NCBI GenBank assembly: GCA_002304345.1
Contig: NEUU01000026.1
Span: 1 to 53,050, forward strand
From: Verrucomicrobia bacterium Tous-C9LFEB
Lineage (GTDB): Bacteria; Verrucomicrobiota; Verrucomicrobiia; Methylacidiphilales; UBA1321
Length of the DNA: 53,050 nt
Direction: 5' to 3'
Shown: in pieces, positions 1 through 8,917 of the stretch
How the letters are laid out: each line of letters opens with the position of its first letter
Numbering within the stretch: position 1 is the stretch's first letter
The notes under the pieces: model-generated
Databases searched by the model: none
Told to the model about the DNA's origin: nothing
The model's input: the letters and a program-made list of their open reading frames with translations, nothing else
Program-made: the position numbers and the translations under genes

Positions 1-32
1 GGGATTTCGGCAACTGCGAGTTTCGACTGCAT

Positions 33-77
33 ACATCCCCTCTATCAAGAGGGGTGGCGCGCAGCGCCGGGGTGTGT
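33..77. repeat. REP-like palindromic intergenic element
   Basis: Two adjacent hairpins can be read: CCCCTCT/AGAGGGG with an ATCA loop, then GGCGC/GCGCC with a GCA loop. They are enclosed by ACATCCCC on the left and GGGGTGTG on the right, which also nearly pair. The arrangement is typical of short palindromic intergenic repeats. No second copy was seen in this window, so its repeat status is inferred from structure alone. Confidence 0.4.
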
Positions 78-124
78 GGCCTTTCGCCCCGAACTATCCT
101 AGACGAAATAGGCACTAAACCTCC

Positions 125-2329
125 ATGTCCGACTCCGCCACTCCCGCGCCCTCCAGCGCCCAAATCACCGCCGCCAGCGGCTCCAATCTCGCCCTCGCCT
201 TCTTCTCCCTACCGCCGGAGAAACGCCGCGCGATGTCCATTTTTTATGCCTTCTGCCGGGTCATCGACGACATCGCCGACTCGGAGACGCTCACGCTCAC
301 CGAAAAAGCGGAGCAACTCGAGGCCTGGCGACAGGACATCAATCGCGCCTACCGCAACGAAACACCTTTGATGCCGCTCGGTGTCGAACTCGGGGAAATC
401 ATCCACGCGCACCAGATCACCCACTCCTATCTCGAGGACATTCTCGTCGGCGTGGAAACCGATCTCACGAAAACCCGGCAGGCCACCTTCGCCGAACTCG
501 AACGCTACTGCTATGGCGTGGCGAGCGCGGTGGGTCTCGTCAGCATCGAGATCTTTGGCTACAGCGAACCGCAAACGCGCGAGTACGCCATCGCCCTCGG
601 CATGGCCTTCCAGCTCACGAACATCCTCCGCGACGTGAAGAAGGATGCCACGCTCGACCGCATCTATCTGCCGCTCGACGAACTCGAAGCGTGGGGCCTG
701 GCCCAATCCGACATCATCGAATCGCGCTGGTCGCCAAAGATGGAGCAATTCCTCCGCTTCCAGCACCACCGCGCCCGCCATTATTTCGCCAAGTCCTGGC
801 GACTGCTTCATCCGAAGGATCGCCCCAACATGATCGCGGCGGAAGTGATGCGGGAAGTCTACAGCGGCATTCTCGACAAGATCGAGCGCAAGGGATTCAA
901 CGTTTTTCACGAGGAAACCCGTCTCAACAAATTCGAGAAAATCTGGCATATCCTCGGCGCTCTCCGCCGCGAAAAAAAACGCGCGCCTATCCCGCCCGCG
1001 CCGAAAAAAATCGTCATCCTCGGTGGCGGCTACGCCGGTCTCGCAGCTGCGACCGAGCTTACGCTCCGTGGTCACGCCGTGACCGTACTCGAAAGCCGCA
1101 ACCTTCTCGGCGGTCGCGCCCACAGTTTCAACGAACCTCGCACCGAGGAAGAAACCGACAATGCGCAGCACGTCCTGATGGGGTGCTATCACGAGTCGCG
1201 CGCCCTACTGCATACGCTCGGCGTGAGCGAACGATTGCTCGTCCCCTCCGCGCTCGACGTGCCTTACGTCAGCAATCGCGGCACCAGCGAACTCAAAGCT
1301 CCCGCCCTGCCCGCTCCGTGGCACCTGCTCTTCGCCCTGATCGGTTTCAAGGAACTTTCCTGGGCCGATCGTTGGTCCGCGGCGCGACTTTCCATCCGCC
1401 TGCAACTCGGACAAAAGCCGCTCGCGACGGAAACGGTCGCCGCGTGGTTGGAACGTTGGGAACAAACCCCGAACTCCATTCGCGCGATCTGGGAACCGCT
1501 CTGTCTCGCCGCGCTGAACGAACCGATTGCCACCGCGACCGCGACGCTCTTCGCCACAGTCATTTCCCGAGCCCTGCTCGGTTCTGCTGATGACTCGAAA
1601 ATTTTGATTTCCAAGGTGGGCTTGAGCCAACTCTTCGCCCCGCAGGTCGAGCAATTGCTCAATCTCTGTGGCGCGAAAATCGAGCGCAACAAGGTGGTCA
1701 GCCAATTTCACTTCGACGGATCGCGCCTCGCCCGGGTGGAAACCCAGGACGGCGCAGTCTATGAAGCGGACCATTTCGTCTCCGCGCTCCCGTGGAATGC
1801 CGTGCGTGGTTTGCTCCCGGCCGACAGTGCCCTTGCCACTCAATGCCGTGCGATCAAGGACGCCCCGATTGTCAGCGTGCAACTCTGGCTCGATCGCATG
1901 ATCCTGGATCGTCCGTTCATCGGATTTTTGGATTCCCCACTGCACTGGATCTTCAGCAGCAGCCATATTCACGGTCCTCAGCCCGATGCGAAAAATGGGT
2001 ATCGCATCGCCTTGATTATCAGTGGGGCCACGGACTTGATCGACATGCCGAGCGACCAGATTGAAGCGCTCGCCCTGCGCGAACTGCATCGTCTTCTGCC
2101 CCTCAGCCAGGGCACGCGCGTCCTGCACCGGCTCATCTATAAATCCCGCGCCGCCACCTTCGCGACGACTCCTGAGACCGAACCGCTCCGCCCCAACACA
2201 GCCACGGTCTGGTCAAATCTCTGGTTGGCGGGAGACTGGACCAATACCGGACTCCCCGCCACGATTGAAGGCGCCATTGCCAGCGGTCGCACAGCCGCCC
2301 TGGCAGCTGATCAGGCTCAAGTGCATTGA
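125..2329 (+). CDS. hpnDE: Fused presqualene diphosphate synthase / squalene-associated FAD desaturase (HpnD-HpnE)
   Basis: A 734-residue two-domain protein. Residues 1-285 are a squalene/phytoene synthase domain with both Asp-rich motifs: DDIAD at 48-52 and NILRDVKKD at 166-174. They bind the diphosphates of two farnesyl units through Mg2+. Residues 294-734 are an FAD-dependent amine-oxidase-type domain, with the dinucleotide motif GGGYAG at 300-305 and the C-terminal FAD motif LAGDWTNTGLPATIEGA. In hopanoid-type squalene synthesis HpnD makes presqualene diphosphate, HpnC makes hydroxysqualene and HpnE removes the hydroxyl. The two polypeptides are usually separate. Here they are joined by a short Lys/Pro-rich linker (about 283-294). 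HpnC, if present, lies outside the window. No clear Shine-Dalgarno precedes the ATG. A phytoene synthase/desaturase role is the alternative. Confidence 0.88.
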   Translation: MSDSATPAPSSAQITAASGSNLALAFFSLPPEKRRAMSIFYAFCRVIDDIADSETLTLTEKAEQLEAWRQDINRAYRNETPLMPLGVELGEIIHAHQITHSYLEDILVGVETDLTKTRQATFAELERYCYGVASAVGLVSIEIFGYSEPQTREYAIALGMAFQLTNILRDVKKDATLDRIYLPLDELEAWGLAQSDIIESRWSPKMEQFLRFQHHRARHYFAKSWRLLHPKDRPNMIAAEVMREVYSGILDKIERKGFNVFHEETRLNKFEKIWHILGALRREKKRAPIPPAPKKIVILGGGYAGLAAATELTLRGHAVTVLESRNLLGGRAHSFNEPRTEEETDNAQHVLMGCYHESRALLHTLGVSERLLVPSALDVPYVSNRGTSELKAPALPAPWHLLFALIGFKELSWADRWSAARLSIRLQLGQKPLATETVAAWLERWEQTPNSIRAIWEPLCLAALNEPIATATATLFATVISRALLGSADDSKILISKVGLSQLFAPQVEQLLNLCGAKIERNKVVSQFHFDGSRLARVETQDGAVYEADHFVSALPWNAVRGLLPADSALATQCRAIKDAPIVSVQLWLDRMILDRPFIGFLDSPLHWIFSSSHIHGPQPDAKNGYRIALIISGATDLIDMPSDQIEALALRELHRLLPLSQGTRVLHRLIYKSRAATFATTPETEPLRPNTATVWSNLWLAGDWTNTGLPATIEGAIASGRTAALAADQAQVH

Positions 2330-2373
2330 CGCCTCATACATTGGGAAAAGGTAACCACCCACGTCCCGGACAC

Positions 2374-2406
2374 AAAAAAGCCTGCGACTTGCATCGCAGG
2401 CTTTTT
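2374..2406. terminator. Bidirectional intrinsic terminator
   Basis: A-run, perfect stem GCCTGCGA/TCGCAGGC with a 6-nt loop, then a T-run. It lies between the convergent hpnDE and glgP genes and can end transcription from both strands. Confidence 0.85.
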
Positions 2407-2446
2407 CGTCAAACGGGAACGTGACGCGTGGTCACGTCCGCCTTGC

Positions 2447-5008
2447 TCAGGACGCCCAAGTGGTCAGTCGCAGCTCATGCTTCTGCACCATGTTCGGATG
2501 GAACGGCAGCACCCGCACATTGAACTGGTACGTGCCGCTATCACCGGCCTGCACCACGCCCTTGTAGAGGTACCAACCGTCCGCGAGCTTATCCGCCGCG
2601 GTGAGCGTGTACGCGTGATAAACCGTGCCGCTGGTCATGCGCACATACGCTTCCACCTGCACCTCTTCAGGCGCCAGCGGGCCGAGATGCACCTTGCACT
2701 CCACGGCAAACTCGTCGCCAACGCTGACGCGGAACGCGCTGGGATGTTTCCAGTGCACTTCCTTCGCCTGCACCTGATGCCAGTTCGCGCGAATGCGTTG
2801 CTTCCACGCAGCCAGCTGGATCGATCCCTGATAATCGTTTTCGCGCAGTTGACGCCCATTGGCCCCGGCGCCGATGTAGAACTTGTTCGCGTAATCCTGC
2901 ACCATGCGGAACGTGTTGTACTCCGGTCCCACCGTTTCCATGCTGCGGCGCATCCACTGCATCCACTCGTGCGGCAGATCGCTGCTGTTGCGGCGATAGT
3001 AGAGCGGCGCGATCTGGTGCTCGATCAGGCTGTAGATCGAGATGCAATCGAACTCGTCCTGCACCGCCGGATCGGGGCTCTGCACTTCCTCGCCGATGGC
3101 CCAACCGTTGGTGCCGTCGATCGCCTCGTCCCACCAACCGTCGCGCACGCTCAGGTTGATGCCACCGTTCGGGCACACCTTTTCGCCGCTGGTTCCGCTC
3201 GCTTCGAGTGGACGGGTCGGGTTGTTCAGCCAGACGTCCACGCCATGATACATGTGGCGGGCCACGTCGATGTCGTAATTCTCGATGAAGACAATCCGGT
3301 TCTTGAACTGCGGCATCTGCGCCACTTGATAAATGCGCTGGATCAATCGCTTGCCGCCGTCATCCGCCGGGTGCGCTTTGCCAGCAAATACGAATTGCAC
3401 GGGACGTTCGGGGTGATTGACGATCGCCTCGAGGCGGTTCAGGTCGCGGAACAACAGATTCGCCCGCTTGTACGTCGCAAAGCGGCGGGCAAAGCCGATG
3501 GTCAACAACCGCGGATCGAGCACATCCTCGGCTCCGCGGATATCCACCGCGCTGTAACCGGCGCGCATGCGCTGGTGATGCAGATTTTTGCGCGCAAACT
3601 GGATGAGCTTGATCTTGAGTTTCTGGTGCACGGCCCAGAGTTCCTCATCGGTGATCTTCTCAATGCACTTCCACGCGTCCTTGCTCGAACAGGCGTCTTC
3701 CCAGAAGACTCCGCCCACGCGCTCGATCATGGAGCGAATTTCCGGTGCCATCCACGTGAGAGTGTGAATGCCGTTCGTGATGTGGCCGATCGGAATTTCC
3801 GCTTGCGGCACGCCGGGCCAAACCACCTGCCACATCTCGCGCGAGACACGACCGTGAATGGCGCTGACGCCGTTCGACTGACGCGAGGTGCGCAAGGCGA
3901 GGATCGTCATGCTGAACGGATCGCCCGCCTTGTTCTCCCACGGGCGGCCCAGTTGGATGAATTCGTCGAAGCCCATCTTGCACTCGCGAGCGAACTCGGT
4001 GAAGTAGGTGCCCATCAGCTCGGGCGAGAAGGCATCGTTGCCCGCCGGAACCGGTGTGTGCGTGGTGAAATGATTCGAAGCCGCGACAGCTTGCAACGCT
4101 TCCTGGAAACCGAGTTGGCGCTCCACCATGCGGCGACGGATACGTTCCAGCGAGAGGAACGCCGCGTGACCTTCGTTCAGGTGATAGACCATCGGGTGCA
4201 GATCCATCTCGCGAATGGCGCGAACGCCACCGATGCCGAGAACGATTTCCTGCTTGATGCGCATTTCGTGATCACCGCCGTAAAGCTGATACGTGATCTT
4301 GCGATCTTCCTCGTTGTTGTCGGGAATGTCGGTGTCGAGGAGGAACAGACGGATCAAACCGACGCGTACCTGCCAGACCTTGGCGTAAACGAGACGGCCC
4401 GGCAATTGCACGGAGATCAGCAACGGCTTCGCATCGTCGCCCACGCGCACTTCGGTGATCGGCAGTTCATAGAAATTCCAATTCACCTGCTCGGATTCCT
4501 GCCAGCCCTCTTTATTGATGCGCTGCTTGAAATAGCCGAGACGATACAACAGGCCCACCGCGATGAACGGAATGCCCAGATCGGACGCCGCTTTACAATG
4601 GTCACCGGCGAGAATGCCGAGACCGCCGGAGTAGATCGGCAACGATTCGTGGAAACCAAATTCCGCGGAAAAATACGCGACGAGATTCGACTCTTCGTTC
4701 GGATACGTCTTGCGATACCAGCGATCTCCCTTGCTCAGGTACGCATTGAGCTGGCCCATGACGTCGTCCAGATGATTGCAGAAATCGCCGTCGTTCGCCG
4801 CACGCACGAGGCTCGACTGTTTGATTTTGCGCAGAAGCCGGACCGGATTGTGATGACATTCTTCCCACAGGACCGGATCGAGTCGGCGGAAAAGCGAAAT
4901 GGCGCTTTCATTCCAACTCCACCAGAGGTTGTATGCGATTTCGCGCAACGCTTCGATGCGCGGGGGGATTTGCGGGGTGACGGAAAACGTAAACGGCCAA
5001 TCTGACAT
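2447..5008 (-). CDS. glgP: Alpha-glucan (glycogen) phosphorylase
   Basis: About 853 residues. It releases glucose 1-phosphate from alpha-1,4-glucan by phosphorolysis in the cytoplasm. The N-terminus (FSVTPQIPPRIEALREIAYNL region) is the DUF3417 segment of the non-classical, T. maritima-type GlgP family. The pyridoxal-phosphate lysine lies in EASGTSGEKVCPNGG near residue 610. The preceding GFARRFATYKRANL is the phosphate-binding region. A beta-sandwich-like tail of about 90 residues follows the catalytic part. Two in-frame ATGs exist at 5014 and 5008. The Shine-Dalgarno AAGGAGG (5017-5023) is 2 nt from the first and 8 nt from the second, so 5008 is preferred. With malQ and the phosphoglucomutase-like gene near 24 kb it would form a glucan-degradation route. 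Confidence 0.93.
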   Translation of the reverse strand: MSDWPFTFSVTPQIPPRIEALREIAYNLWWSWNESAISLFRRLDPVLWEECHHNPVRLLRKIKQSSLVRAANDGDFCNHLDDVMGQLNAYLSKGDRWYRKTYPNEESNLVAYFSAEFGFHESLPIYSGGLGILAGDHCKAASDLGIPFIAVGLLYRLGYFKQRINKEGWQESEQVNWNFYELPITEVRVGDDAKPLLISVQLPGRLVYAKVWQVRVGLIRLFLLDTDIPDNNEEDRKITYQLYGGDHEMRIKQEIVLGIGGVRAIREMDLHPMVYHLNEGHAAFLSLERIRRRMVERQLGFQEALQAVAASNHFTTHTPVPAGNDAFSPELMGTYFTEFARECKMGFDEFIQLGRPWENKAGDPFSMTILALRTSRQSNGVSAIHGRVSREMWQVVWPGVPQAEIPIGHITNGIHTLTWMAPEIRSMIERVGGVFWEDACSSKDAWKCIEKITDEELWAVHQKLKIKLIQFARKNLHHQRMRAGYSAVDIRGAEDVLDPRLLTIGFARRFATYKRANLLFRDLNRLEAIVNHPERPVQFVFAGKAHPADDGGKRLIQRIYQVAQMPQFKNRIVFIENYDIDVARHMYHGVDVWLNNPTRPLEASGTSGEKVCPNGGINLSVRDGWWDEAIDGTNGWAIGEEVQSPDPAVQDEFDCISIYSLIEHQIAPLYYRRNSSDLPHEWMQWMRRSMETVGPEYNTFRMVQDYANKFYIGAGANGRQLRENDYQGSIQLAAWKQRIRANWHQVQAKEVHWKHPSAFRVSVGDEFAVECKVHLGPLAPEEVQVEAYVRMTSGTVYHAYTLTAADKLADGWYLYKGVVQAGDSGTYQFNVRVLPFHPNMVQKHELRLTTWAS

Positions 5009-5016
5009 AAGCATTA

Positions 5017-5023
5017 CCTCCTT
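5017..5023 (-). promoter_or_regulatory. Shine-Dalgarno that decides the glgP start
   Basis: AAGGAGG on the minus strand sits 8 nt before the ATG at 5008 and only 2 nt before the ATG at 5014. The strong match selects the downstream start. Confidence 0.75.
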
Positions 5024-5350
5024 AAGGTTTTCGACGATTCCAACGGCACAACGGCACTAAACGTAGTCGCGCTGCGGTTCGCTTGACCAGCAAATTTGAA
5101 GCCAAACTTGTAGCAAATACGCGCAGCGCCCGATTTGCCTCAATCCGTGCATCCCATTTGAGCAGAGAGTGAAACACATCTTTACAAGCCACGCGCGAAC
5201 CAACGGCACGTACGATAGTGCTACTTATCGGAACCAATCCCGAAATACTTGATTGAAAGGGCCCTAAAATCGTTGTATGGGATTGGCAGTCAAGGCGCCC
5301 ACTCATTAACTGAGGCTTTTTTGTGACACGGGATTAACCAGGGATAAAGG
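5024..5350. other. Intergenic gap, nothing recognised
   Basis: This is the divergent gap between glgP and the membrane-protein gene at 5351. Promoters of both genes should lie here. No convincing -35/-10 pair, tRNA or repeat was found. The open frame at 5022-5306 on the minus strand has no recognisable protein character. Confidence 0.5.
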
Positions 5351-6331
5351 ATGAATTACGCTTCGTACAACTTCACGATGGATATCGTGCTCATGTGCAT
5401 CGCCCTCGCCTTTCTCATTCGCGAGTTTCCCGCCCGCACGGCTGTCCTGACCCTCCTGTGCATCTTCTCCTATCTCGTCCCCCTCTCCCGCATTGAGGAT
5501 GCCTTGATTCCTCCGAACGCCCAAATGGATCTTCGGGCCACGACCGAATCCACTCCCACGGATGCTCCCCAGGACACCGCCGCGGCCGCCCGGGAACAAG
5601 TCCAGCAAATGGCCCAGGGCGATCCGTCGCAAGTCACCCGCAACGTCACCGGCATCTGGAGCACCGTCCTCAACGGCCTGTCCGGCATGCCCGGCGCGGG
5701 AGGAGGTCCTCCGGTGAACGTCGACCAGATGGTCGCCGAGCGCAACGGCTCCACGCCCGAACCCAAGTCCGCCCTCAGCACCCAGATCAGCAGCCTCGAA
5801 CGCGCCCTCCTCAAGGGCCGCTTTGGTCATAATATTTTGCGACCGCGCGAAGCCGTCATGGTCGAACAATTCTGGTTCTTTGCCCGCTGCTGTCTGCTCA
5901 TCGGTGCCGCCTACTTCCTTCTCTTCGACTGGAAGATCACCCTCAGCATCGTCAGTCTCTGCGTCATCCCCATCCATTATTACATGGTCCTCTTCATGTT
6001 CCTCGGAACGAACTGGAAAAAAACCGAACCCTGGTGGGGCACGCTCAAAGTCCTGGGCTTCGCCGCCGTCGTCCTGATTCTCCTCGCGATCATCGGACGC
6101 CAGATCCTCCGCCACACCGACAAGCACAGCTTCCACATTCCCAATCCGGACGAATACCGAGCGCGCCTCGGCGGTATCGACTACGACTACATCATCATCG
6201 GCAACAGCCTCGAGCTCGCCGGCATCACCCTCGATCTCGCCACCAGCTACCTCGACAAAAAGAACCGTGGCCTCCTCCGCTTCCAGAGCGGCGCGGCCAT
6301 CGAATTCATCGCCCGCCAGAAAAAGAGCTGA
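5351..6331 (+). CDS. Multi-pass membrane protein of unknown function
   Basis: A 326-residue protein that I do not recognise. It has two hydrophobic segments near the N-terminus (about 10-23 and 31-46) and three more at about 178-192, 196-217 and 232-249. The soluble part between them (about 50-170) is rich in Ala, Gln and Thr and contains a Gly/Pro stretch around 111-121. The C-terminal soluble tail (250-326) contains a Tyr/Asp-rich patch and ends in basic residues. AGGGA sits 6 nt before the ATG. The next gene downstream is clpP-like, 115 nt away with its own leader repeat, so the two are not clearly an operon. Confidence 0.75.
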   Translation: MNYASYNFTMDIVLMCIALAFLIREFPARTAVLTLLCIFSYLVPLSRIEDALIPPNAQMDLRATTESTPTDAPQDTAAAAREQVQQMAQGDPSQVTRNVTGIWSTVLNGLSGMPGAGGGPPVNVDQMVAERNGSTPEPKSALSTQISSLERALLKGRFGHNILRPREAVMVEQFWFFARCCLLIGAAYFLLFDWKITLSIVSLCVIPIHYYMVLFMFLGTNWKKTEPWWGTLKVLGFAAVVLILLAIIGRQILRHTDKHSFHIPNPDEYRARLGGIDYDYIIIGNSLELAGITLDLATSYLDKKNRGLLRFQSGAAIEFIARQKKS

Positions 6332-6366
6332 CACGGATTTTAATCCTGTCTTTTCCCCCATTTCGT

Positions 6367-6400
6367 AAATTCCGTTAATTTCGTCAAAAAATCGCCTCCC
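6367..6400 (+). repeat. Short leader repeat, copy 1 (before the clpP-like gene)
   Basis: It shares an AAATTCC..TT.ATTTCGTCAAAAA..CCTCCC pattern with 9792-9825, upstream of lysS. About 30 of 34 positions agree by eye. Both copies lie 50-90 nt before a start codon in the same orientation. Confidence 0.5.
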
Positions 6401-6446
6401 TCTACCCCCAATTAATTCTTGGTTCGGACTTGCCCCGAGCCGATAC

Positions 6447-7073
6447 ATGACTAATTTAACTGCCATGAACCCCATCCGTTTCAACGAAGAAGAAGATGCA
6501 CCGTGCAAGGAATCCGAGAAGGACGCCAAGGGCCCGGTCCCTTTTGAAGCTCAACTCCTCGAGACCCGCACCATCCTCATCTACGGGGAGATCAACCAAA
6601 AGCTCGCCCAGGAAGTGACCAGCAAACTGCTCGTCCTCTCCAGCAAATCCGATGACGATATCACCATCATCATCAACTCCCAGGGCGGCCACGTCGAATC
6701 CGGCGACACCATCTTCGACATGATCCGCTACGTGAAGCCGCGCGTGAAAATCGTCGGCACCGGCTGGGTCGCCAGCGCCGGCGCCCTCATCTTCGCCGCC
6801 GCGGATAAAGAAAACCGCTTCTGCCTCCCCAACACCCGCTTCATGCTGCACCAACCCAGCGGCGGCGTCGGCGGCCAAGCCAGCGACATCAGCATCGAGG
6901 CGCAGGAAATCCTGAAAATGCGTGCCCGCCTCAACGAAACCTTCCACCAGCAAACCGGCCAGTCCATCGAGCGCATCGAGCACGACACCGACCGTAATTT
7001 CTGGATGACCGCCGAAGAAGCCAAAGCCTACGGCCTCGTCCACAAGATCATCAAAAAAGCCACCGAGCTCTAA
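6447..7073 (+). CDS. clpP: ClpP-family serine protease subunit
   Basis: A 208-residue cytoplasmic Clp protease subunit, forming barrels that degrade substrates fed by a Clp ATPase. The oxyanion/substrate strand INSQGGHVESGD (77-87), nucleophile Ser110 in GWVASAGALIF and catalytic His135 in RFMLHQPSGG are present. Aligned to E. coli ClpP (RDTERDRFLS), the catalytic Asp185 position is Asn184 here, in DTDRNFWMT. Asn at this place is known in some ClpP paralogues, for example Listeria ClpP1, and is compatible with activity in mixed complexes. No Clp ATPase or trigger factor is adjacent, unlike the main clpP locus of many bacteria. An ATG at 6465 is an alternative start. No strong ribosome site precedes either. 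Confidence 0.85.
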   Translation: MTNLTAMNPIRFNEEEDAPCKESEKDAKGPVPFEAQLLETRTILIYGEINQKLAQEVTSKLLVLSSKSDDDITIIINSQGGHVESGDTIFDMIRYVKPRVKIVGTGWVASAGALIFAAADKENRFCLPNTRFMLHQPSGGVGGQASDISIEAQEILKMRARLNETFHQQTGQSIERIEHDTDRNFWMTAEEAKAYGLVHKIIKKATEL

Positions 7074-7090
7074 CCAGCCCGTTGGAATCA

Positions 7091-7120
7091 AAAAGGCCCG
7101 GTGCAAACCGGGCCTTTTTT
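7091..7120 (+). terminator. Intrinsic terminator after the clpP-like gene
   Basis: A-run, perfect stem GGCCCGGT/ACCGGGCC with a GCAA loop, then six T. It lies 18 nt after the clpP stop. The flanking A-run would also let it work on the other strand. Confidence 0.85.
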
Positions 7121-7167
7121 ATGGATATCGATCTCCGCAGATTGGCATAATACTCGGTACAGAATGA

Positions 7168-7292
7168 ATCCGAACTGTAGGGCGGTTCTGTGAACCGCCG
7201 CTGGCACCGCAGGTGCCAAAAGTGGAGAGTTTACATTCAGATTTGAGATGGCAGCTTCGCTGCCAATTGGCGGTTCACAGAACCGCCCTACA
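7168..7292. repeat. Dispersed palindromic repeat A, copy 1
   Basis: The outer inverted repeat TGTAGGGCGGTTCTGTGAAC...GTTCACAGAACCGCCCTACA (ends 7176 and 7292) encloses two small hairpins: TGGCACC/GGTGCCA and TGGCAGC/GCTGCCA. A second copy with the same layout lies at 11358-11483. The two differ by scattered substitutions and one base of length near the first hairpin. It occupies the gap between the convergent clpP-like and aldose-epimerase genes. Confidence 0.85.
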
Positions 7293-7339
7293 ACGCAGCC
7301 CTATCTGAGCACGAAACGGCAAAATGCTATTAGGCCTCC

Positions 7340-8248
7340 CTAATATCCCGTCGCCTTAAGCACGCACACCGCGCTTTCCTTCGTCCCCGGTGAGAGATAC
7401 CGCAGTCCTTTGCCGTTATGTATCGCATTCGGCAAGCCCGTCCACGGCTCCACGCAATAGAAATCCGACGAACCGTCCTGCGTCCACGTCGTCACATCGA
7501 ACCACGGCGCATTGCCGCCCGCTTCCAGTTCGAACACCACGCCCTTGCCCGTACCGCTTTCCAGCAAGGAAATCTCCTTCGACTTCAGCCCGATATGGAA
7601 CCGGTCGCTCAACTTCGGATCAGACAGCGGCGTCACCGCCGAAGCGGCCGAACGGTCCTTGATCGAACCGTCCGTGAAATCCTGATTCCCCCACTGCGCG
7701 CACGGGATGTTAACCTCCCACCGCTCACGCGCGTCATGCGGCACGGCAAAGTAAAAATGATGCCCCATGTAATAAGGCATCGGGTCCACCCCGTTGTTGC
7801 TCGCCTCCAGCCGCACCTCGAGCTCCGCATCGCCCAGGCGATAGACCACGTCGAAAACGAATTCAAACGGATACCACGCCTGCGTTTGCGGCGTCGGAAT
7901 AATACGCATCCGCAACGTGTTCGGGTCCGTCATCGGCACCACGCCGAAGACCGCGTTGCGCGCGAACCCGTGCATCGGCAACTCACGTTTCGTGCCCACC
8001 GCATCCAGCCACCAACCGATTTCCCCATTCACCATGTGCCGCGCGATGAACGGAAACAGGATCGGATTCCCCCCGCGCACATGGGCGGGCTTGGACCAAT
8101 CCGCCGACTCCGGCCAAAAAATGACGGCCTCACCGTCCACCTTCCAGTTCAGCAACCTCGCCCCAGCCTGCGGCGCGATCAAAGCCGTCGAACGGCCATT
8201 GGAAAGTTCATACACGGACTGACCCTGAAAAGTGATCGTGCGGAGCAT
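7340..8248 (-). CDS. Aldose 1-epimerase-like (galactose mutarotase fold) protein
   Basis: 302 residues. These enzymes interconvert alpha and beta anomers of free aldoses, or of hexose 6-phosphates in the YeaD group, in the cytoplasm. The expected features are present: GGNPILFPF (59-67), His93 in MHGFARN, His163/His164 in MGHHFYF and Glu267 in CVEPWTG, the likely catalytic base. It lacks a signal peptide. It stands alone between a palindromic repeat and the bactofilin terminator. The exact substrate cannot be read from the sequence. No strong ribosome site precedes the ATG. Confidence 0.85.
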   Translation of the reverse strand: MLRTITFQGQSVYELSNGRSTALIAPQAGARLLNWKVDGEAVIFWPESADWSKPAHVRGGNPILFPFIARHMVNGEIGWWLDAVGTKRELPMHGFARNAVFGVVPMTDPNTLRMRIIPTPQTQAWYPFEFVFDVVYRLGDAELEVRLEASNNGVDPMPYYMGHHFYFAVPHDARERWEVNIPCAQWGNQDFTDGSIKDRSAASAVTPLSDPKLSDRFHIGLKSKEISLLESGTGKGVVFELEAGGNAPWFDVTTWTQDGSSDFYCVEPWTGLPNAIHNGKGLRYLSPGTKESAVCVLKATGY

Positions 8249-8288
8249 ACCGCCACACTTAGCGCAATCCGGCGTCCCTCGTCACCAC

Positions 8289-8322
8289 AAAAAAACCCGG
8301 CACCGTGAAGTGCCGGGTCTTT
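8289..8322 (-). terminator. Intrinsic terminator of the bactofilin gene
   Basis: Stem ACCCGGCA/TGCCGGGT with an 8-nt interior. Read on the minus strand it is followed by a run of T. It lies 25 nt after the bactofilin stop codon. A T-run on the plus side is shorter. Confidence 0.75.
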
Positions 8323-8347
8323 TCGTTATTCGAGAAAAACAGCTTTT

Positions 8348-8917
8348 CTATTCCGCTTCAACCTTCGAGCTGTGCCCGTTGGAACGGGACGCGCCACCGT
8401 TGGAGAGGCGGGTGAAGATCTGGCTGAATTCCGGCTTCGGCTCACTGCCGCCGCTCAGTGTCTTGGAATTACCCACGAACACCGCGCCGTCCTCGATCAT
8501 CACGCGATTCGCGTGAAGGTCGCCATAGACCTGCGCCTTGCCCTTGATCTCGATGCGGCCCTGCGCTGTGATGTCGCCCTGCACCTTGCCGTAAATGATC
8601 ACGTCCTTGACTGAGATCTCCGCCTTCACAACGGCTTCCTCGCCGATGGTCAGTTGACCGTCTTCAGCCTGGATGTTGCCTTCAATGCGTCCGTCGAGGC
8701 GAAGCTCGCCCGAAAAGGCCAGAGAGCCTTTGAACTCGGCTGCGGCCGTGATCAGGGTCGTCTCGAGGCCGGCAATGCGGGTATTGGTCGCCGGGGAACG
8801 GAATACGTCAGTCAGATTGGTTTTTTTGGTATCGCTCATGGGAGTAGGTAAGGTTTCTTGCGGTTCCGGATTTTCACCCGGAGCTGCGTCTGTTTTTTTT
8901 AAGAAGTTCTCGAACAC
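8348..8917 (-). CDS. Bactofilin
   Basis: A 189-residue polymer-forming cytoskeletal protein. The central domain (about 48-150) shows the glycine-spaced short beta repeats of the family: FSGELRLDGRIEGNI, VKDVIIYGKVQGDITAQG and IEIKGKAQVYGDL. These build a right-handed beta-helix. The tails are disordered and Ser/Gly/Pro-rich, as usual. Bactofilins assemble without nucleotide and often anchor cell-wall or polysaccharide enzymes at the membrane. The open frame starts with GTG at 8917. An internal ATG at 8839 (MSDTKK) is also possible because neither has a clear ribosome site. It is monocistronic, with its own terminator. Confidence 0.85.
   Translation of the reverse strand: MFENFLKKTDAAPGENPEPQETLPTPMSDTKKTNLTDVFRSPATNTRIAGLETTLITAAAEFKGSLAFSGELRLDGRIEGNIQAEDGQLTIGEEAVVKAEISVKDVIIYGKVQGDITAQGRIEIKGKAQVYGDLHANRVMIEDGAVFVGNSKTLSGGSEPKPEFSQIFTRLSNGGASRSNGHSSKVEAE

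Noticed and set aside
2477..5005. 842-codon open frame antisense to glgP
   Set aside because: It mirrors the whole phosphorylase gene, lacks any motif and is rich in Arg/His/Ala, as expected of an antisense frame in GC-rich DNA. glgP has clear catalytic motifs and a strong ribosome site.
5306..6529. 407-codon minus-strand open frame over the membrane-protein gene
   Set aside because: Strongly acidic low-complexity reading typical of an antisense frame. The plus frame has clear membrane helices and a ribosome site.
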